A stretch of 64,000 bases of DNA from Neoceratodus forsteri (GCA_016271365.2 CM057459.1:485783501-485847500), one strand, 5' to 3'. Counted from the first letter of the stretch, positions 1-13,530 are shown. Notes: generated from the letters alone by a model not told the origin. Numbers and translations are program-made.

Positions 1-671
1 TCTTGCACTTTTGGGGGGGGCTTTGTTCCCCAGATCCCCTACACCCCCTGGAACTATTATAATTAACTCTGAGGGGTGTGGACACAGGGGCAAGAAATTC
101 AATTGGAAACAAAAGATTTCCTTGAAGGGAATCAAACCACTTCCCCCAATCCCTTCCACTGCTGTGTCAGGTGCTCTAGCCATTCCACCATGGGAGCAGC
201 TCAACTGAGTATCTGACCGGCAGTGACTACATCCACTTCCTTGTTGCTGGTGAGCGTCGGGGGTAGTGATACTTTCTATTGCTGTATTTCCCCTGTCACT
301 GTAAAGCCATACGCGATACTAGCAGTGCGGTCTTGCTGTGCACGGTTTCGTCCATGATATTATGACCTGGTAGGAAGGTGACCTATGCCAGCAGTATTGT
401 TTTGGTCATTCTAGCTTTGGACCTTTTGGTCCTCAGAACAGGAGAGAGAGCTCAACTAAAAGTAAGGGACACCATGCTGGCAATAGTAAAGATGACATTA
501 TTGGCTGTGATGTCCATCTGTGAGTTGGAAAGCTCCAGTCTCTTCATGTGTGGATTGAATTATAGGGTTGAAAGAAGGTGGCCAATGGCAAATTCAGTTT
601 GGCTTCAACTTGTGTCTCCATTCTTTGATTTGGCTTTAGTAATTCAGTCTTGTAGTAAGTGGCATGAAAAT
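1..671. other. Unassigned non-coding sequence
   Basis: No recognisable gene or repeat. The short open frames here have no domain or family resemblance and carry no coding-like features. Confidence 0.5.
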
Positions 672-679
672 AAAACAGG

Positions 680-2689
680 TAGGGCTGGGCAAAATTAGCA
701 AATTACAATTTCAGAAATTTGTTTTCATGAAAGTCCATGAAATTCTATGAAATTTTGCAAAATCTCATGCATAACTCAATCAGTATTACAGTTAGTAGTC
801 TGAATTTTGGTACACATATTGTTTGGAAAAGGCGCAACAATGTTGACAAGTTTCATAACATTTAGATAAGGGATGGGGAAGTTATAAAGGCTCAACACCT
901 AGCAATTTATTATTCATGTGAACACTTCTTAAACTATTTTTAGGTCTACAACTTAGCCACCGTTGGAGCTAGACAACAGAAATGGATATGCATACTTTCT
1001 TGGAAGAGTCATAGAAACTGCTAAATAGAGAGGTAATTGGTTGTGTAAATTATAAGTTACAGGAGTTCACAATTTCACAATTTAATTATTTGTTAAATTG
1101 TGCAAAGATTTTCAAAATATTTGGATGTTTATAGCTTCACTGCTATTGCAGGTATACACTCGAGATTTGGCAAGCATACCAAAGTAAATACATCCTGGAA
1201 TCTAACTATGTTGGCTAAATGTGGTTTAGTAGGCTAACATTTATTGTGCATACTTTAGAAATTACTAACAGGCAAAATGTGCTCAGATTCATGGACACAT
1301 AATAGGCAATGCCACTGGAATGCCACTTGTGGAATTTAACCTTTAGAAAATACTTACCACTGAATCACCTTACCTACACTAGCAATATGGCCCTGCAATG
1401 CCCTTCCAACATTCCTGTGACTGTGATAGATATCCAGATACTTCTGCCACAGCCATGTCTCAACATGTTGTAAGGCTTGGCATCACTTTGTGGCAATGTT
1501 TTCAAATAGTAAAAATATACATTGTTATCTGCAGGGTTGTTAAAGAGTCAGCAGTTGGTATTGTACAGAAACAATGCTGCATATGCGTGTGTTTCCATGA
1601 GTCATTAAGTCAGTGAGCTCTAGTGGTTATCTGGCATAGTGAAAAATGTCAGGCTAGTACACAGTGATGTCCATGACTGTTCTTCATGGTTCATAACTCA
1701 AGATAGTGACCTGACACTTAGTATCACTATACTTTTACTATGGAGCCTCCAATAAATTCTACCTATCCTTGACAAAAGTATCTCAATATTCCACAATTTT
1801 ACAAAAGATCATGAAATTCTGCTTTTATTATTGACATTATTTTGGAATATTTGGCTGCTTATAAAGTGACCAGCCTTTGAGCAAGAGATTAAAGAGCTCA
1901 CGCACACAGCCTCTTTTTTTTCATATTGGTTTTCTTCTTGTCTGGCAGCTTGTCTTTCAAGAATATACCCTGTTCACGAGGATGTACTCTGATCAGGCTG
2001 AACACAACCATCATTCAGTTGGCTACCAGGTTTTTCACCAATATTTTTCCCTCTCATCTCCCCTGATGTGGGCAGTGCCTTAGTCAACTTTGCACAGTCA
2101 CAGCTTCCCCTGTGGCAGGAGCAAACTCTCTCACTAAGCTACAGGGGTCACTGTGTTGGTGGAACCCACTGCCAACATTCCCCGATCTGGATGATCTGCT
2201 GAGAGGCATCTGTCTCAGCTATGGCCTGCCTTCTGATGTGATTTCCTGGACTCATTTCCAAACTGGGGTCATCAGCATGGTGGCACAATGCTCTGCTGCT
2301 AGGTTTAATATTTAGGGTCAATGAACCTAACAAAAATTGGTGACATTCTGTTCTCTAGGTTTAAAGTTATAATGACTTAAAATTCTGTAGTTTACAGTAC
2401 ATACTTGCAAAATGTAATTTTAAGATTTCTGAAAGTTTGGAGGCTTATAACTAAGTCGCCTTTAAAAACAGATATCTGAAACTTAGTACTTGTCTGCATG
2501 GACCTGCGGACAAGCATCATACCAAAGTTGGTGAAATTTGGACAAATACTTTTTAAATATGATTGAAACAACAGAAACCACAATTATGGCAAAATGTCAT
2601 GATGCTTTTGAAAAAATTTGGTGAAATTTCATGAAATTGTAATTTCACCAAAGTTCCACTGGCAAAAGATAATTATTTTCCCAGCCCTA
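680..2689. mobile_element. Non-autonomous hAT-like DNA element, about 2 kb
   Basis: The ends are inverted: TAGGGCTGGGCAAAATTAGC at the left, and a right end that reads TAGGGCTGGGAAAATAATTA on the minus strand. It is flanked by 8-bp direct repeats, aaaacagg (672-679) and aaggtagg (2690-2697), identical at five positions and differing only by transitions. An 8-bp duplication with TAGGG-type ends is the hAT pattern. The interior is AT-rich with many 'gaaatt' and 'caaattt' runs and encodes no transposase. Subterminal sequence resembles the element at 33029-34037, so the two are probably one family. The class is inferred from ends and duplication length only. Confidence 0.65.
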
Positions 2690-2697
2690 AAGGTAGG

Positions 2698-5230
2698 CTA
2701 CAAATAGGAGTATATGATACCCCCTTCTGTCCTAGAAATGTACCAATTTACTGCCCATTTTTCCTCCCCTCTCTATCAGGTGTGTCTTTTAAATGCTGTC
2801 TCCTGTCACTGCAAAGAGTCAACCACATCTTTTTACAGACAACCCCTCACTAGTCTGACCCAGTCCCCAAAACACCTCTATTGTATAGATGAGCCCTCCA
2901 TTTTGACCCCTGATCAATGTGTAAACCCCCTACAAATTGCAGTTTACTAAGATGTCTTCCTGGGCTGCCTAATGCAGACTGTCAGGATAGTGTCCTATGT
3001 CTATAGTAGCTGTATGTGTCTGCATAACAGTGCTAGAGAAAGCCTCTGTGCCTCTCTCTTTAAGAGAGTGATTGTGCTGTGTTAGAAATTAGTTTGGGCT
3101 AGGTTCAAGTAGTTTAGGGCTCATGACCAGCCAGGTGAGTGGTATTTCTGCTCCATTCTGCAGTCGCTAAATGCACAGAAGGAGCTCTGTTAGGATTTGT
3201 ATTCATTTACTGTTTATCTTCCTTACTAATAATAGTATAGAAGTTTGTTTAACCTGCCTTCTCTTGCAGCTTGGACCTCTTGCATAAGAGCCACCTTTTT
3301 CATTCTGGACTGCCAGACTTGGACCAATTAAACCTCAGGGAACCTAAAATGAAGACTGTCCCCAGAGGTGTTGTGAGATTGACTTTCTGTAGGAATTGTA
3401 GTTTTTAAGATTTGGCACCTAAATGGACCTGGAGGGGGAGCCCTTGCTGTGGCAGGCAGTTCCCTCAGACAACCAAACCTTTTGGATCGCAGAGGAAATC
3501 CCCAGAACTGCCTGCAGCAGAGTCAGTTGTGAGCTAGAGTTTGGAGAGTGAACAGCTTGAGCTATCAAGCAGCTGCTCCTGCATAGAAGCACAGGAGAAT
3601 TGGCAGGAAGGCTGCACTGTCATACCTGTCACAACTTCCAGTGAGAAATCCTGTGAATGTGAAAGTTGGACTTAAATCAATTTCCTTTGTTTGAGATCAG
3701 AAGCTGAAGAGAAGGAGTGATCATTGCCTGATATTGGGACCGAAGACATGCTTCAGAAGTGATTGGCCTGCCACGTACCAAAGTGAGTCACGGACTAAGA
3801 GGTTTGCATAGAACTTCTTCTAAATTCCAGCCAGACTTTACCTGAACTGTGACCATAAGTGTGCTGAATGTGCTGTGTTGGTTGCAATTTGGTTCCTCAC
3901 CTTCAAGTGTGTTGTGCTAGCTGGAAGCTGCTGCAGCACTCTCATGTACTAAATCCGAACTGCCTGCTCTGGTCTGGGCCCCGCCATCTCAGCCTAGACT
4001 GCCACTCCCATTGCAGAGATATTTTCCAGTGAAAGACCCTGCTCAACACCATTGAACAGGTAGTGACCACCTCGGTGAACCATGTAGGCCCTGCTTCCCC
4101 TGGCAAACCAGAACACCATCCAGAGGTCTTCATCTCATCAGTCCTGCCTCCCGGTCTGGGTAGCATGAGTATCAATCAAACAGGGTAGCTCCCTGTATCA
4201 AAGCTGCAATCATTGTGTGTCATCTGATTTATTTGTTTGGGTTTATTACAATGAAATGTGCCATCTGGCTCCAGATTACAAATTCTGGGTTGATATGCAT
4301 GCTAATTCTTTCTTTCCAAAGGGTCCCAACAACAGCTGCAACACCAGCCTACCTCAGGCAACTCCTCAGGCTAGCCTGCTTACAACTGGGCACCCAGGGT
4401 TGTGTGACTGTATACAAGGGACTCTTTGTTCATGCATTTTCAGCCTGAAATAATAAAATCTATAAATTGTCTGCTACATTCATGCCCTACCCCTGTTCAC
4501 ATTCCCCTGAATAAATCAGATTGTGTTGTTTTTGGCATTTAATCTGGCTAGTGTGTACCTTTTTGGTGGGGGTATTGTACTGTCATTGAACTGTTGCATT
4601 ACAGGTTTTATTTTACAGGGGGTCTTCAGGGCAGCTGCAGATGATCCAGCCCTGGTGGTAAGTGCAAAGTGTGTGAGCAAGTCATTACTGCCATATGGTA
4701 TATGTGAAAGTTTTGCTGCTATACTGTTTAGGCCACTAGAGGGGTTGGTGGGGGGTTATAGCATCCTGGAGGGCTATACCAACAGCAGTTACAGTACCCT
4801 AGAACCATTCCTCCCGGTGGAGGCACCTGTTCAATGAGCTCAGGCCCCTCAATCTGTGCCTAGTCACGCAGGCAGGGGTAGTAGCCCTTAGGATAGCATC
4901 ATCTATGGGTTACAAATGATTTTTGGAGGATATTACTCAAAACTCCATGTTTAAGTAACACCATCCCCTCCCCCTGCAGAGCTACAATTCCCATTATCCA
5001 TTAGTTATCTAGTTATGAGCAGGAGTGCAACTGGGAGAGATGGCAGATAATTCTGCATCATTGCCGAGGCTATGCAGACTGATTAGTCAGTGGGCCAATG
5101 AAATACAAATTTAAAAGTGCTAAGTAACCCCCTCATTCAGGAAGGGTTCCATGTTGTAAGGGCAATTTCTGAATAGTGAATAACATATTGACGAGTGCAC
5201 ATCACCAAAAACAGATTCGGCGACTGTGCA
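2698..5230. other. Unassigned non-coding sequence
   Basis: No gene recognised. AATAAA-like polyadenylation hexamers occur near 4451 and 4511 on the plus strand. A stretch near 3412 (ttggcacctaaatgg) faintly resembles an LTR-element primer binding site, but no LTR pair or coding region supports it. Confidence 0.45.
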
Positions 5231-5239
5231 CTATGCCAA

Positions 5240-5500
5240 CAACCACAGCCACAACACTCTATGAGACCCCGAACCTAATATTTTATGTGGGGGGCTGCAC
5301 CCCCACATTCCCCATGTGGGAGACATTTCCCCCCAGCATGCCCCTTTCTTTATATAATCCACTCCAAGGGGGACCTGACACTGGGGTACAGGCAAACCCT
5401 CAGGAGGGGATATTTTTGGGGGGACTGCAGACTGGGGCACATGTCTGTGGGGGAATCGGGAACAGGACATGAGAACTGCACACTCCCCCCCCAAAAAAAC
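5240..5500. repeat. Imperfect fold-back sequence
   Basis: The segment around 5300-5350 (attccccatgtgggagac) is matched in inverted form by 5438-5462 (cacatgtctgtgggggaat). The centre lies near 5377-5395 at cctgacactggggtacagg. C-rich tracts on the left mirror G-rich tracts on the right. The match is weak, and the boundaries are unclear. Confidence 0.35.
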
Positions 5501-5604
5501 TAAAGATCCATACTGCCAAAATTATAAAAATTTTACCAAGCCCTTCCCAGCCCTGAACCGCATACCTACTATACCGTAGCCATCAGCGTGATCCACCACA
5601 CCAA

Positions 5605-7390
5605 GGGCCAGATATTTAAAACTTTGCCCCAGGGCTAAAGTATCACTTCCTGGCAGGCAAACATAGCCCAGAGCACAAAGCAAGCTATATTCAAAAGGAA
5701 TAGCCCAGGGCAAACAGCTTCCAAATATAGCATGGTAATGAGGCCATGCAAACTGGTCTGGGAGTGCAGGGCAAACGTAGCCCTGGAATAAGACAGCTCT
5801 GAATATAGCAACCAGGAAGTGCAAACCACAACAACAACACAGTGCACAGTGACATGAAGGCAGGTACAGATGAACTATGTGGCCAATGTGTGTGCCAGCA
5901 AGTGCATGGACTCAGTACAGCTGCAGGCAGCAGCAGATGTGAAAGAACAGTGATCAAAACTGTATAATATTCCCCATACTGTTGGGCACACACTAACACA
6001 TTAGCCTTGGCATGTACCGCAGTCTAAGACAGTTAGCCCAGTGCAAACCGTTTGCCCGGTGCTAAATGTGCCATATTCAAAAGTGCCATGCAAATGAGCC
6101 TACTTAGGTAGTCTCTGGGCAAACAACCAGATTAGTATCTCATTATACCCTGATTTGCATGCAGTTTGCCCAGCGTTACTGCAGGGTCCCACAGAGCCAC
6201 CTCTAGGTTAGTCTGGAAGTACAGAGGCTGACCAGGTCCAATCGCAGCTCCACCTGTAGGTCAGTCTGGCAGTGCACGATGATAGCTGCAGGCTACATAT
6301 AATCAGTACAGCACTGCATAGCATATTGCACCCCAGAGGACAAGACAGCAAAGGCACAGGTGGTGGTGTTGCATGCAACTGTCACACTGTAGAGCATGCT
6401 ACAGTGCACAGCAGACACTACAGTAGCAAGGGGCCAGTAGTGTGAGGGACACAGCACTGCCTATGATGTGTAGGGCAGTGATGTTGACTGCACTGTACAT
6501 AGTGACAGGCCCAATGTGCAGGTGTTTACTGACTGTGGACAATACTGTTGCACTGTTGTGTGATCCACAGATGCTGAACCTGTGGCATGGGATGCACACA
6601 GTGACATATACATGGCCGGCTGTGTGTGCTGTGGCACCTGTACAGTTGTGCTGTATGTGTTGGGGGGGCATGTGGGATCTGACAGACACACAGATGATGG
6701 GGTATTCCCACTACTGGCCCATGTGCACTGCATGCTGTGTCCCAGTTTTGTGGCCACACTTGGGCTGTGGTGAGGTCTGGCCACCCATACACCCTCCCCT
6801 CAATGGCCACCATGCCCACAGTGCTGCCTGTGTGTGCTGGCATCTGTTGGGCACTACAGACATATGATCTGCAGGTGTGTGCTGTATTGCCCCACTACCA
6901 TGATGACCTCTGTGGGCCCAATCACCCCTTACTGCCTGTGCATGGCTGGGACCTGTGGCAGCTGATGGCGTCATGGTGGTACCATCAGTGAGCAGCATGT
7001 GTCCTTCATGTCTGGCAGTTTCTAAGTGTCATACTCATATGTTAGAGCCGCTCAAGCTGCACTAATGCCAAGATAGCACCGCGCAAAGCAACAATGTTGC
7101 ACAAAGCTGTTTGCCCAGGGTTAAGACCAGCTTTTCCTGGGTGGTAAGTTGTACCGCGCTATGGGTCGCGTTAAGTCGCGCTAAGCAACTTAGCGCAGCG
7201 CTAGTCACTGAATATCTCATTGCACCTGTATTCATGTCACTTTGCCCCTTGCATATAATTATTGTTTGCCTGGCACTAATGCTGTTTGCCTGCACTATTC
7301 AGCCTCTTGAATATAGCAGACCCACGCTAATCCTGCGCTAAATCCGCGCAAATGTTTTTTGCCCGGCGCACAGCTTTGAATATCTGGCCC
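5605..7390. mobile_element. Long fold-back DNA element A, non-autonomous
   Basis: The left end GGGCCAGATATTTAAA is matched by the inverted right end TTTGAATATCTGGCCC. Both are followed outward by CAA (5602-5604 and 7391-7393), a likely 3-bp target duplication that could be read as 5 bp (CCAAG). The whole interior folds back on a centre near 6577, where ccacag and ctgtgg face each other. The segment ggccagtagtg at 6431-6441 is mirrored by cactactggcc at 6710-6720. GC-rich repeated words such as 'tttgccc' and 'gaatatagca' fill the outer arms. Several overlapping open frames at 6400-7000 on both strands are a by-product of this composition. No transposase is present. It shares its terminal pattern with element C (16225-17814). 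Confidence 0.65.
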
Positions 7391-7393
7391 CAA

Positions 7394-8847
7394 GTGAGTA
7401 GCTCAACAGCACCACCTACATTCCCCATATTCTTCTGTACATCATGCCTTCCCACAATTGCACCATCCCTTATTCACCGTTATATGCCTCTGACATTCGC
7501 TTAAACCCCGTTCACTAACCCTCCACGCTCACTCTCTTCCTGGGTGCTGCAAATGAGTCACGCAAAACTCAATTGCCCATTTGCAGTCAGCCATTTGATG
7601 GTATACCCTCAGGAAGGGTTGAAAGTATAACCATTCCTATTTGTGAAAAATGTGGGCAATTTTGTGGGATATAGAACTTTTGGTTTCATTTATAAAAACC
7701 TCTGTGCGCCATTTAACTTTTGAATCAGGAACAACAAAATCAGAAAATTACTCTTTCATGACATAAATGAATGTAAATTATGTTTTTTATGCAAATGGCT
7801 GCAGCAATAAAAGCAGAAATGGCTTAGAACTATTGTTTGTTAGAACACAATTTCGGTCTAAGTTTAAAGGATGACATTGACTTGCTGCAAAAAGTTAAAG
7901 AAAAGCCTAATTTGACGTCAGCAGAATTAAGTTATAATAAAAGATTAGAATGCTGATTTGTTAAACCCAGATTGCTCTAAATATTCAACTCTTTATAAAT
8001 ATCAGTCCTCCAAATAGCCACATTAGACACTTATTGCATGAGGCATGCTATCCAATTATGGTTGATTAGTGCAGCTTGGGTTGATGGGTGATGACACATA
8101 GAAAAGGAAAACAGAGTCTTTTAATTAAGAAAGACCATTTAAGTAAAAGAAAACACATACATCATTTTTATTAACTTTAACTGAAAGTAAAGAAGAAACC
8201 ATGATATGATAGGTGAAACGTGCATTTCTGAATTGCACACCAGTACAGAATGATTCTCAAAGTACTGACTTATGTTTACTTCCTATGAAATAGCTCCCTC
8301 TGTGTTTCCAATTATGAAATCTGGATCCTGACTTGGCTCAGCTCCTGCTCCCATCTTTTTCATTGGCCCATGGCCTTGAAAACCCATGTCACTACTCTAG
8401 CTATTCGCTATTAATTCAATGTGTTGTAGACGGCTGTTGCTTTGGCCTTCAAAAAAAAACAAAAAAAAAACTTGATACCAATTCAAAAGAAGCAGGCCTG
8501 TTTCATAAACATGGGATATTAATTTTAATATGAAATAACCTGCAAGCTTTTTTTGAAAATGATCTTAATATTTAGCAACAATATGTTCTTTAGTGCTACC
8601 AATGTTGTAATTGTGTTAGCGTAAAACACCATCAAATATTTACTGGCACACCCTTGGTTTAATGAAATGCAACCTATTCCCCACTTCTAGTAATAAAAAA
8701 GGAGTATGAGGAAGCAGAGTTTCATGAAAAAGTATTACGTTTTGCAGAAAAAATATATCCTAAGTTATTTATTTTACTGGCTATAGTAGCTGTACTTCAC
8801 CAAATAAGAATGCTTAAGAATGTAATCTTGGTTCTGTTAAGGACAAC
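7394..8847. other. Unassigned AT-rich sequence
   Basis: No gene or clear repeat boundary seen. A-rich tracts lie at 8450-8470. Confidence 0.5.
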
Positions 8848-10374
8848 GGGGCCTATGCACGAATGCGTGGAATGTCTACATGATGCGTATCCGCGGCACG
8901 TAGCCACTCCATGCCCATTGCACCCCCCACGTGGAATGCACAAAACAAGGCATGCAGACCCTACTCACCCAATCCCCCAGCCGTGTGGACAGCAATGCAC
9001 CAGGGGCAGGTGGGTGGCATGCCAGCACTACGTGCCATGCACCAAGGCAAGTAGTGCGGTGTACTGGGGGGGTGTAGGAAGGTGCCTATTATGCAGAAGA
9101 AATCCTGCCGTAAGTGCCCTATGCACCAAGCCCCATGCACACTGCCCACTGGCACCTGGCTGGACTCCCCAACACACACAGCCATGCCCATCACCCATGG
9201 ATGCAATTGGCACCCACCCCCAGACACATACAGTTGATCCACACCCTGAGGAAGTATACTGAATTCCCCCAACTCACAGTGGTGCCCCAGCCCCCAATAC
9301 ATATATGGCATCACCCTACCCCACACAGATGCCCCGTCCCAGTGATGGTAATGTTACCTCCCCCCACATGCAGTGCACCCCCAAGTCGGGCCCCAGACCT
9401 TCCAGTAGATGATGTAGCACTGGACAGTCAGCAGTCCAGCCCTCCTCACATCTCCTCTGCCACTGGCAGATCAACTGATGCTGGGGGTGTGCTGACTATA
9501 TATAGACATTGCACTCCCAGCATCAGTTGGATGGCAGGCAGCCAAGGTGGTATGAGGAGGGCTGTGCCACTGGCCATCTGGAGATGAAGCACTGACAGGA
9601 AGGTACAGGGACCAAGTGGGTGTTGTCGGTGCCATGGGGGGGAGCCAATGGCCATCAATGGTGTGGCAGGGGTGCTGGGGAGGGGGTCAGAGGGGTTGTC
9701 CTGGGCACCTCTGTGTGTTGGGGGCTTAGCTTGCACTTCACAGGGAATGGGCAGCCACATGTTAGGGAGTAGGTGTCTGAAGTGTGCACATGGGGCGCGG
9801 GCCACCCATTGCCGGAGGTCAGGGGTATGGTGTGCACCAAATGGGTACAGCCAAATGTGTGTCAGGTGGTGGGGTGTCCATCACCTGTATATGGGGAGGA
9901 TGGGCTGCCACATATTGAGGAGGATGCTTTGGTATTACGGGGATGGAGAACCACTCTGCTGGGGGGTCTGATTGCCCACAGAGGGATGGAGCAGATGTGT
10001 GGGGGGGTACTGTCAGGCATAGGGCAGGGGGACATGTGTGCGCCGTGTGGGCAGTGCTGGCCACAGGGGCTGTCTGTGCAGATCTGGTGCCTGCAGGGCC
10101 ATTCACACACTCGGATCCATGCTGTGCCACACAAAGGATCCACTCAGAGATCCAGGATGGGTATCTGACTGGATGCCTGCCTGGATCCACTACCCTGCCC
10201 CTCGCCTTCCTGTGGAGTCCTGCATGCTGGGGGGGTGGGCCGTGGACAGTTGCCCCATGGGTGCATAAGGTAGTGAATACTGTTCACCCTGCACCTCTCT
10301 GGGGCCACAGAGCTATGCGGGTGGGATACACACCTCCAGTGCATAATCCCCCCCCCCTTTTGTGCATAGGACCC
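8848..10374. mobile_element. Long fold-back DNA element B, non-autonomous
   Basis: The left end GGGGCCTATGCAC (8848-8860) is matched by the inverted right end (10362-10374), which reads GGGTCCTATGCAC on the minus strand. The centre is a strong hairpin: caactgatgctgggggtg at 9472-9489 pairs with cactcccagcatcagttg at 9512-9529. The next arm segments also mirror each other, for example cctcctcac near 9441 and tatgaggaggg near 9551. The interior is GC-rich and gives overlapping open frames of 120-157 codons on both strands, with no domains. I regard those as shadows of low stop-codon density. No target duplication is evident. Element architecture is seen directly; transposon class is not known. 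Confidence 0.6.
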
Positions 10375-10699
10375 ATTCTGCAGGTACTAATCTAGACTGT
10401 GACGCTTCACTTCATATCATTGCATTTACTATGTCTTCCATGACTCCATGTAAAATAGGATATGAGATCACCATATTCCAGTACTTCATTTTAGAAGCAG
10501 TTGTCTTATATATGGCATAAAGACATGCATACTCCCACAAGGTTGATCAGGCCCCAAACCACTGTCAGTAATTTTTTTTGTCTGTTTTTTTTTTTTATTA
10601 GGAAAAGCACACTGAGGTGTGACAGCTCATTCCAGTTGTTTTCTGGTGGGGTGGGGACATGGAGCTTTTCTACTGACAGGGGTAATGTTGACCAGGAAC
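10375..10699. other. Unassigned sequence
   Basis: Nothing recognised apart from T-rich tracts near 10570-10600. Confidence 0.45.
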
Positions 10700-10917
10700 C
10701 AGGTAATACTCATCTCTGATGATAGGTGCTGAGGGATCTTTACCTTCCACCTTAACACTGAAAGACAGCACCATAGCAGTGCAGTATCCCCTAGTTCTAC
10801 ACTAGTTTAAGTTCTGGATATTAGCCCAGGTTCATGGTATGGGATTAGAACCAAGATTTTCTGATCTTTTGACACCAGAGGTGAACAAGTAACCTGCTGA
10901 GCCACTGACAGTGCTAA
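10700..10917 (-). mobile_element. tRNA-derived SINE
   Basis: Read on the minus strand, the head carries a perfect RNA polymerase III A box, TGGCTCAGCAGG (10893-10904). A near-consensus B box, GGTTCTAATCCC (10841-10852), follows about 40 bp downstream, which is normal tRNA spacing. The 3' boundary is not defined. No intact tRNA acceptor stem was found, so this is a SINE head rather than a tRNA gene. Confidence 0.6.
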
Positions 10918-11129
10918 AAATAATAAGGCACATTATCCCACCTTACATGGGCAGGATTTGTTTATGCCTGGTAACCATTCCAGCTTAAGCATGTCTTAGG
11001 GCTGACAGTACAGCCTAGAGCAGTATTTCTCAAATAAGACCAACATGGCGACTTGTGGCTACTAGCACCATATACTGTTACCACAGAGCTCTTTAGAGCA
11101 CCAGTAACATAAATAGAATGGAGACAGTA

Positions 11130-11579
11130 CAGAGGCGGCAACAAAAATGATACACAGTCTCCATAAGTTGCCATATGAAAGCAGGTTACAGGAACTCAAC
11201 ATTTACTCCCTGGAACAACACAGGGATAGAGGGGACATGATTGAGGCATTCAAGTTTCTGAAGGGTATGAACAGAGTCTCCATGCAGGAGCGCTTTATGG
11301 TCAATAGCACCAGCAAGATAAGAGGACATGAGATGAAACTGAGGGGAGGAAGATTCAGGGGCAATGTGTGAAGGTTTTTCTTCTCAGAGAGGGTGGTTGA
11401 CCCATGGACTGGTCTACCGGCTGGAGTCATTGACTTCAAAACAGTAGAGGAATTCAAAGCGGCTTGGGACAGAAATAAGTGGACTGTCTCATAGAAATCC
11501 TAAAGGGGGAGTAGGGCTCAAGGCAGACTAGATGGATTTTTTGTCCCCATCTGCCGTCAATTTCTATGTTTCTATGTTT
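11130..11579 (+). pseudogene. CR1 LINE, 5'-truncated 3' end
   Basis: The frame at 11147-11371 encodes the extreme C-terminus of the CR1 reverse transcriptase protein, including the block RGDMIEAFKFLKGMN followed by a GHEMKLRGGRFR-like stretch. A stop and a frame change interrupt the continuation into the 'hydrophobic-W' tail. The fragment ends with ttctatgtttctatgttt (11562-11579), the short tandem tail typical of CR1 3' ends. The family is recognised from protein blocks plus this tail. No endonuclease or polymerase core remains. Confidence 0.85.
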
Positions 11580-13010
11580 ACTTCCAGCTCCTTACACATA
11601 CGTAAATCGTCTGTTGCACCAGTCAACTAAAGGAAGCTGCAGTTGCTTATTACACTCTCAGTATATGTAAAAGTGCCCTCATTGTTGGAATAACTAACAA
11701 GCATAAATGAATGCTTCTGTCTAATATGAATTTTTGAAAGTCTGAGGACAACTATGTCAAGCAACATTTATTTTTTAGTTCTGTTTTTTAAGGGGCCTCA
11801 CAAATGGATATTTGCCAGATGTTCTATTCGATATGAATTTGTTCCAAGGCACCATTGTACATCCACTGTACACGTTCTTTCATTTGGGAAGCCTGGGTGC
11901 CATTTGTGATCTCACTTGCTTATTATTCTCTACTTGAATATGAGTGCACAAGGGGCATGTGGACAGTGCACATTATCTTGGGCATATGTAAGGAATAACA
12001 TGCCAGCTGTCCAGTGTGCCGCGATATACAGACATTGCCACTGCACTACGAAGCACGGAGCGCAGCTTAGTGATTTAAACTATCAGATGTGTCCAAACAT
12101 CTAACATAACCAGACACCCTTAAATGCATTATTCCTTATCAAATAGTCATAAAAATAAAATACAATTATGAAAAATCCACCACGTGGTCTGAGGTGTCCG
12201 GTTTTGTTATGATTACCGAACAGTCACTTGACCAATCAGATCACTAGGATTAATTAATTTATATATTTAGTCATGCATTCATCAATATATTTAATGCAGA
12301 AGAAACAGGCAGATATATACAGAAATCTTGCATACAGATGTCCTCTGGGGGAGGGGATTAGAGATAAATTAAGGCCAGTGTAAACCAATAGCAATGAATA
12401 AGAATAAAACCTATTAGTATAAAGTATACATGTTTCTGCAGACAAATTTGTTTTGTCACCCAATTAAGAGAGGCATACAAACTGTGAGAAAATATGTAAA
12501 AGAAACAAAATAGGGTATGTTTTTAATTTTGTAAGTCTAGATTGTCAGAAGCACACTACATACTAGAGTTACCTAGTCAGCATAGTTTCAGCATATGTAT
12601 TCACCCGTTAGCAAATATGCAGTTAAATGTGGACTTTAGACGGTGCTTTCATTCCTGTTTGCATTCCAGTGGCTGACAATGTTATTTAGCAACCTCTGAT
12701 AACCAGTTCTTAGGGGTTGTAGCTACTGCATATAAAGCACAAGATGGCAGTAGAGCTCTTTCAAAACAATCAGCAAATCATGGTTCTAGTAACAAGTTGA
12801 ATGCATGACAGACTTTTGATTCAGCAAAAAAAATCTGTTGCAGGGCATACGTGCCTTTCATTGGACCAACTGTATTTTGTCAGCTTAGCTTTTGAAAGTT
12901 ACACTCCCTTGATCAGGTCAGGTCTTAAAGACCAACAGAATCTTTATGTTTGCTTGTTTTTTTTTGATATGCTGCAGATTACTAAAACTCAGCCTGTAGA
13001 AAATCAGAAA
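11580..13010. other. Unassigned sequence
   Basis: No gene recognised. The part at 12800-12960 (gtcttaaagaccaacagaa and flanks) has the look of an old interspersed repeat 3' end, but the family was not identified. Confidence 0.45.
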
Positions 13011-13140
13011 CACAGAGCATAGAAGCATAGAAGTTCTTGAGAGAAAAATGGCCCTGTAGCCCATCAAGTCTGCCCAGAACCTAGGAATGCTTGTGAATGG
13101 TGTCAGATATGACTGAAGCTCTGAGTTTATCCCCATAGTA
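13011..13140 (-). mobile_element. CR1 LINE 3'-end scrap
   Basis: On the minus strand, the sequence has the CR1 3' UTR pattern 'GACTTGATGGGC...GGCC' and ends in CTTCTATGCTTCTATG, a CR1-type tandem tail. No coding sequence is left. Confidence 0.7.
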
Positions 13141-13294
13141 AGAGGGGTAATTTTGGTGCAAAAGTTTGGGGGAATTAGAGGATTTAGCTTTCATTCTCAC
13201 TCAGTTTCTCATAGCTGCTACACATGTAAAGTGAATAGTGGCTTTTCAACTAGCTATCCTTAAAGAGTTGCTGGTGATAGAAGGAGGTAGCTGG

Positions 13295-13530
13295 CAGTAT
13301 GAGCTAGAGGTCTGAGCAACAAGCTGTGAATGAGCTAGGTACATCCAGCAGATCTGAGGTTAATTCCCATAGCCTCAATTTGCATACAGCGTGACCCTGA
13401 GCAAGTCATTTAATCTCTCTGTGCTCCTAGGCCATCCCCGCAAATCGACTTTGTGCCCAATGTGCCTTATCTTGTTACCAAAGAATAATTTTAAAAACTT
13501 AGAGCAGTATAATATAAATTCTCTCTGTAT
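13295..13530 (+). mobile_element. tRNA-headed SINE with MIR-like core
   Basis: The A-box-like tgagctagaggtctgag and a B-box-like aggttaattccc are followed by gaccctgagcaagtcattt and aatctctctgtgct. That last pair is close to the core region of MIR/CORE-type vertebrate SINEs. Ends are approximate. Confidence 0.6.

Noticed and set aside
2976..3440. Possible LTR followed by a primer-binding-site-like ttggcacctaaatgg
   Set aside because: No second LTR, no CA terminus before the site, and no gag or pol nearby.
6399..7000. Dense overlapping open frames of 80-141 codons on both strands
   Set aside because: They lie in the GC-rich fold-back element A, mirror each other because of the inverted arms, and have no domains.
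8810..10395. Many 100-157 codon frames on both strands
   Set aside because: Product of stop-poor GC-rich sequence in fold-back element B; biased His/Pro/Cys content and no family.
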